DNA from: Planctomycetota bacterium
Lineage (GTDB): Bacteria; Planctomycetota; Phycisphaerae; Phycisphaerales; SM1A02
Length of the DNA: 9,867 nucleotides
Direction: 5' to 3'
NCBI GenBank assembly: GCA_003671065.1
Contig: QWPU01000094.1
Coordinates: forward strand, 1-9,867
Shown: in pieces, positions 7,961-9,867 of the stretch
Layout of the letters: each line of letters opens with the position of its first letter
Position numbering within the stretch: the stretch's first letter is position 1
Position numbers and translations under genes: made by a program
Notes under the pieces: generated by a model
The model's database searches: none
The model's input: the letters and a program-made list of their open reading frames with translations, nothing else
Told to the model about the DNA's origin: nothing

Positions 7961-8119
7961 AAGGAAGGACGCATGCGCCACGCGCGTCACAACGCACGAA
8001 CCCAAACTTCGTTGGAGCACGCATGCATCGATCCCTTCTTCTCACTCTCGTTGCGTCTGCGCTGCTCATCGCGGCGCTCACCTTCACGCACAACACTCTC
8101 GGCGCCGCATTCGTACTGA
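7961..8119 (+). other. Strong ribosome binding site with out-of-frame 48-codon ORF
   Basis: AAGGAAGG at 7961-7968 precedes an ATG at 7973 with good spacing. It is the best Shine-Dalgarno match in the window. The frame it opens is not that of the following large gene: it runs 48 codons to TGA at 8117-8119 and overlaps the start of that gene at 8023 by about 97 bases. The peptide is Arg/Ser-rich and has no signature. It could be a translated leader ORF that tunes the downstream gene, or an accident. The sequence ACGCATGC occurs at both this ATG and the one at 8023. Confidence 0.2.
8014..8017 (+). promoter_or_regulatory. Ribosome binding site deciding the start at 8023
   Basis: GGAG lies 5 bases before the ATG at 8023. 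That ATG immediately starts a basic, hydrophobic export signal (MHRSLLLTLVASALLIAAL). An in-frame TTG at 7939 would place 28 polar residues before the signal, so 8023 is the better start. Confidence 0.5.
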
Positions 8120-9735
8120 ATGCGGCGCCGTTGTCGTTGATGCACGCGCATTCGCTCGACGACCCCCTGCCTGAAGGCGCAGCACTCGTGCGCGCAGCAA
8201 CCGAACGCATGGGTGGCCGCGCGTGGAGTTCGGTCAAGACTTTCGAATCAATCGCAACCGCGCAAAGCGCGATGGGCGACGCGCGCATCGAATATCGCTT
8301 CATCGCGCCTGATTCGCATCTGTTGTTGCAGTCGTCACCAACTGATCAACGCGTGATGGAGATGGGCACCACGCGAGGTCGCGCGTGGATGGGCGAACCT
8401 GGTAACGCGCGCGCGGTTGATCCGAACATGGCGCAAGAACTCGCGGGTGGTGGCGATTTGCAAACGCTCGTGCGCTCACTCGAAACGCGCTTCGAAGGCT
8501 TTGAAACACTGCGTCGCGGCTCAGTTGATAGCACTGTCGTGTGGACCGTCTCCATGCTTCCTCGCGGCGCGCCAACGGCCGAGAGTCGATGGTTGCTCTA
8601 CATCAATGCGGCGTCGGGACTCGTGCACGGCTTCGATATTCCTGCACCAACAAAGGACGCAAAGAGCACCGCGCCGACAACGACGAATCAGACGATTCGA
8701 CTGTCGCGCTGGGAAGCTGTTGAACATCCTGCGGCGTTTGTTGGCGGTGACGCGCTGCTTGCGTTTCGTGAAGCAGTCGTGACTGCGAGTGGCATGCAAA
8801 CAACGCTCGTGTATTCGAAGATTGAGGTTAATGGTCTCGCTGCGGATGCGATCAAAGTGCCTACAACGCTTGATGCGCCCGTTGCCGCGCCAACTCCAAC
8901 CCCGCGTGTTTCCACCAATGAAACGATTGCCGCGCCCACGGAGATTCCAGATGCGCGCGCACTGCTTACGGCTGCGACTGCAACTCTTGGCGACGCGGCG
9001 CGACTCGCGAAGTTGACGTCGTATCGCATTCACGCTGAAGCCGTTCAACTCAAGCAAGCGCTTGATTCGCAGGTGTGGATTCGTTTGCCTGTTGACGCGA
9101 CCGTGCTCTACACGCGCACCGATCACGCGCAGTGGATCACGCGCGAAACGATTGTTGGCACTGATGGCGAAGACAAAGTCGTCGTGCATGAAGCAGGCCG
9201 CGCGGGCGTCGTGATGTGGGCGCGCGACATTGATGCGCCGCAAGATGAGGGATCCCCTGCGCAATACTCGCGTCTGCCCGTGATGAGCGATCTGTGCGAG
9301 CGCAACGATCCGTTTCGATTGCTCTACATCGACCTTCCGCAACACGCTACGAAATGGCTCGATCCGAAGACGCTTGCGAAGGAACTCGTTGAGAATCGCC
9401 CGTGCTACAAGGTTTCAGCGCGGACACCCACGGCGCGCGATGATGCGCGCGTGTCGACGCTCTGGCTCGATTGCGAGAGTGGTGAAGTCGTCGCGTTGCG
9501 CGCTCGCGAGAGCGATACCCAAACGATTTTCGGTGCGTGGCGAGATGCTGAGTGGCTGCGCGTGCCGAGCACTGTGTCGTCGAAGATGTTGTTTGCAGGA
9601 GTCGCAGTTGACGCCACGATTGACATCGCGCTCTTCAACGAAGTGCTCGACAGTGACATCGAGGTGCCCGCGACCTTGCGCGATCCGATCAAGGTGGTGC
9701 CCGCAGACAAGCAGCGTTCGACGAACGATTCGTGA
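8023..9735 (+). CDS. Exported protein with two tandem LolA-like domains
   Basis: Exported protein of 570 residues. An N-terminal hydrophobic segment (4-22) serves as signal peptide or membrane anchor. Two diverged copies of one domain follow. Copy 1 (about 52-282) starts ALVRAATERMGGRAWSSVK and ends near AADAIKVP. Copy 2 (about 309-550) starts ALLTAATATLGDAARLAKL and ends FNEVLDSDIEVP. A Pro/Thr-rich linker (284-307) separates them. Both openings and endings line up with the single domain of the preceding gene (SVLEKSVAAIGGKDAWSKLK and FDTVDAKDLDLP), which supports homology by duplication. No enzyme motif is visible, and copy 2 contains three cysteines (425, 461, 484). A periplasmic ligand-binding or envelope-sorting role is inferred from the fold family only. 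The gene follows the single-domain gene by 107 bases in the same direction and is probably in the same operon. Overall conservation between copies is low, so the duplication needs a profile check. Confidence 0.7.
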   Translation: MHRSLLLTLVASALLIAALTFTHNTLGAAFVLNAAPLSLMHAHSLDDPLPEGAALVRAATERMGGRAWSSVKTFESIATAQSAMGDARIEYRFIAPDSHLLLQSSPTDQRVMEMGTTRGRAWMGEPGNARAVDPNMAQELAGGGDLQTLVRSLETRFEGFETLRRGSVDSTVVWTVSMLPRGAPTAESRWLLYINAASGLVHGFDIPAPTKDAKSTAPTTTNQTIRLSRWEAVEHPAAFVGGDALLAFREAVVTASGMQTTLVYSKIEVNGLAADAIKVPTTLDAPVAAPTPTPRVSTNETIAAPTEIPDARALLTAATATLGDAARLAKLTSYRIHAEAVQLKQALDSQVWIRLPVDATVLYTRTDHAQWITRETIVGTDGEDKVVVHEAGRAGVVMWARDIDAPQDEGSPAQYSRLPVMSDLCERNDPFRLLYIDLPQHATKWLDPKTLAKELVENRPCYKVSARTPTARDDARVSTLWLDCESGEVVALRARESDTQTIFGAWRDAEWLRVPSTVSSKMLFAGVAVDATIDIALFNEVLDSDIEVPATLRDPIKVVPADKQRSTNDS

Positions 9736-9867
9736 TTTCTGATTGGCGAGGCGTGACAACGATGTCGCGATCGTCGCGATCGTCGCGATCATCGAGCCCA
9801 ACAACTTTCGTGAGTTGCATGAGATCATCGAGTCGGAACATTCCAACTGACGCGTAATGGTCGATAC
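9689..9867 (-). CDS. Possible C-terminal end of a convergent gene (partial)
   Basis: A minus-strand frame is open from the right edge (first full codon at 9865) to TGA at 9691-9689, 58 residues. Its first part (IDHYASVGMFRLDDLMQLTK) looks like normal protein, followed by three DDR units encoded by the 9-base repeat at 9764-9790. The frame overlaps the end of the rightward gene by 47 bases. A second minus-strand frame is also open here and reads the repeat as IAT units, so the choice rests on residue composition alone. No family is recognised. Confidence 0.3.
   Translation of the reverse strand, partial: IDHYASVGMFRLDDLMQLTKVVGLDDRDDRDDRDIVVTPRQSEITNRSSNAACLRAPP
9764..9790. repeat. Three perfect tandem copies of a 9-base unit
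   Basis: GTCGCGATC occurs three times in direct succession. Each unit contains the palindrome TCGCGA, and each junction forms CGATCG. The unit length is a multiple of three, so expansion would keep a reading frame: DDR repeats in the minus-strand frame proposed here. A related 10-base direct repeat, GATCATCGAG, lies at 9787-9796 and 9823-9832. Confidence 0.8.

Noticed and set aside
9721..9733. ACGAA-CGA-TTCGT hairpin as a terminator after the two-domain protein
   Set aside because: Only a 5-base stem with a 3-base loop overlapping the stop codon, and the downstream bases are not a T-run. It is too weak to call.
9415..9846. Minus-strand 143-codon frame with IAT repeats
   Set aside because: Most of it is antisense to the two-domain gene and shows no family signature. 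Its repeat segment is just another frame of the 9-base repeat.

Overview
The window reads as chromosomal DNA of a Gram-negative, GC-rich bacterium (roughly 55-60% GC by eye, strong use of gcg, cgc and cga codons). It encodes a lipoprotein and two exported proteins. Most starts lack a clear Shine-Dalgarno sequence, and the lipid-anchored S41 peptidase and LolA-like exported proteins would suit Planctomycetota (perhaps Phycisphaerae). That placement is an impression, not a measurement.

Left edge (1-603): the last codons of what may be a rightward gene (stop at 55-57) and a good candidate intrinsic terminator at 109-140. About 460 bases follow without a convincing gene; their right half may hold a decayed or unrecognised small coding sequence.

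Leftward pair (604-5132): a full-length cobalamin-dependent methionine synthase (metH) is followed by a YedA-type drug/metabolite transporter. The two share a 4-base ATGA overlap, so they are almost certainly one transcript with coupled translation. About 200 bases of divergent promoter region (5133-5334) separate metH from the rightward genes and include a hairpin in the metH leader. No cobalamin or SAM riboswitch was recognised there.

Rightward group (5335-9735): three cell-envelope genes in one direction. The first is a lipoprotein S41 peptidase whose layout is tricorn/IRBP-like rather than CtpA-like. The second is a secreted single-domain LolA/LppX-like protein. The third is a larger exported protein that appears to carry two diverged copies of the same domain. 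The three genes together therefore hold one peptidase and three copies of one putative ligand-binding domain, which is the most system-like feature here. No substrate can be named from sequence.

Right edge (9689-9867): a short open frame on the minus strand runs off the window and contains three copies of a 9-base repeat. It may be the C-terminus of a convergent gene. No RNA genes, insertion sequences, CRISPR arrays or phage genes were seen.
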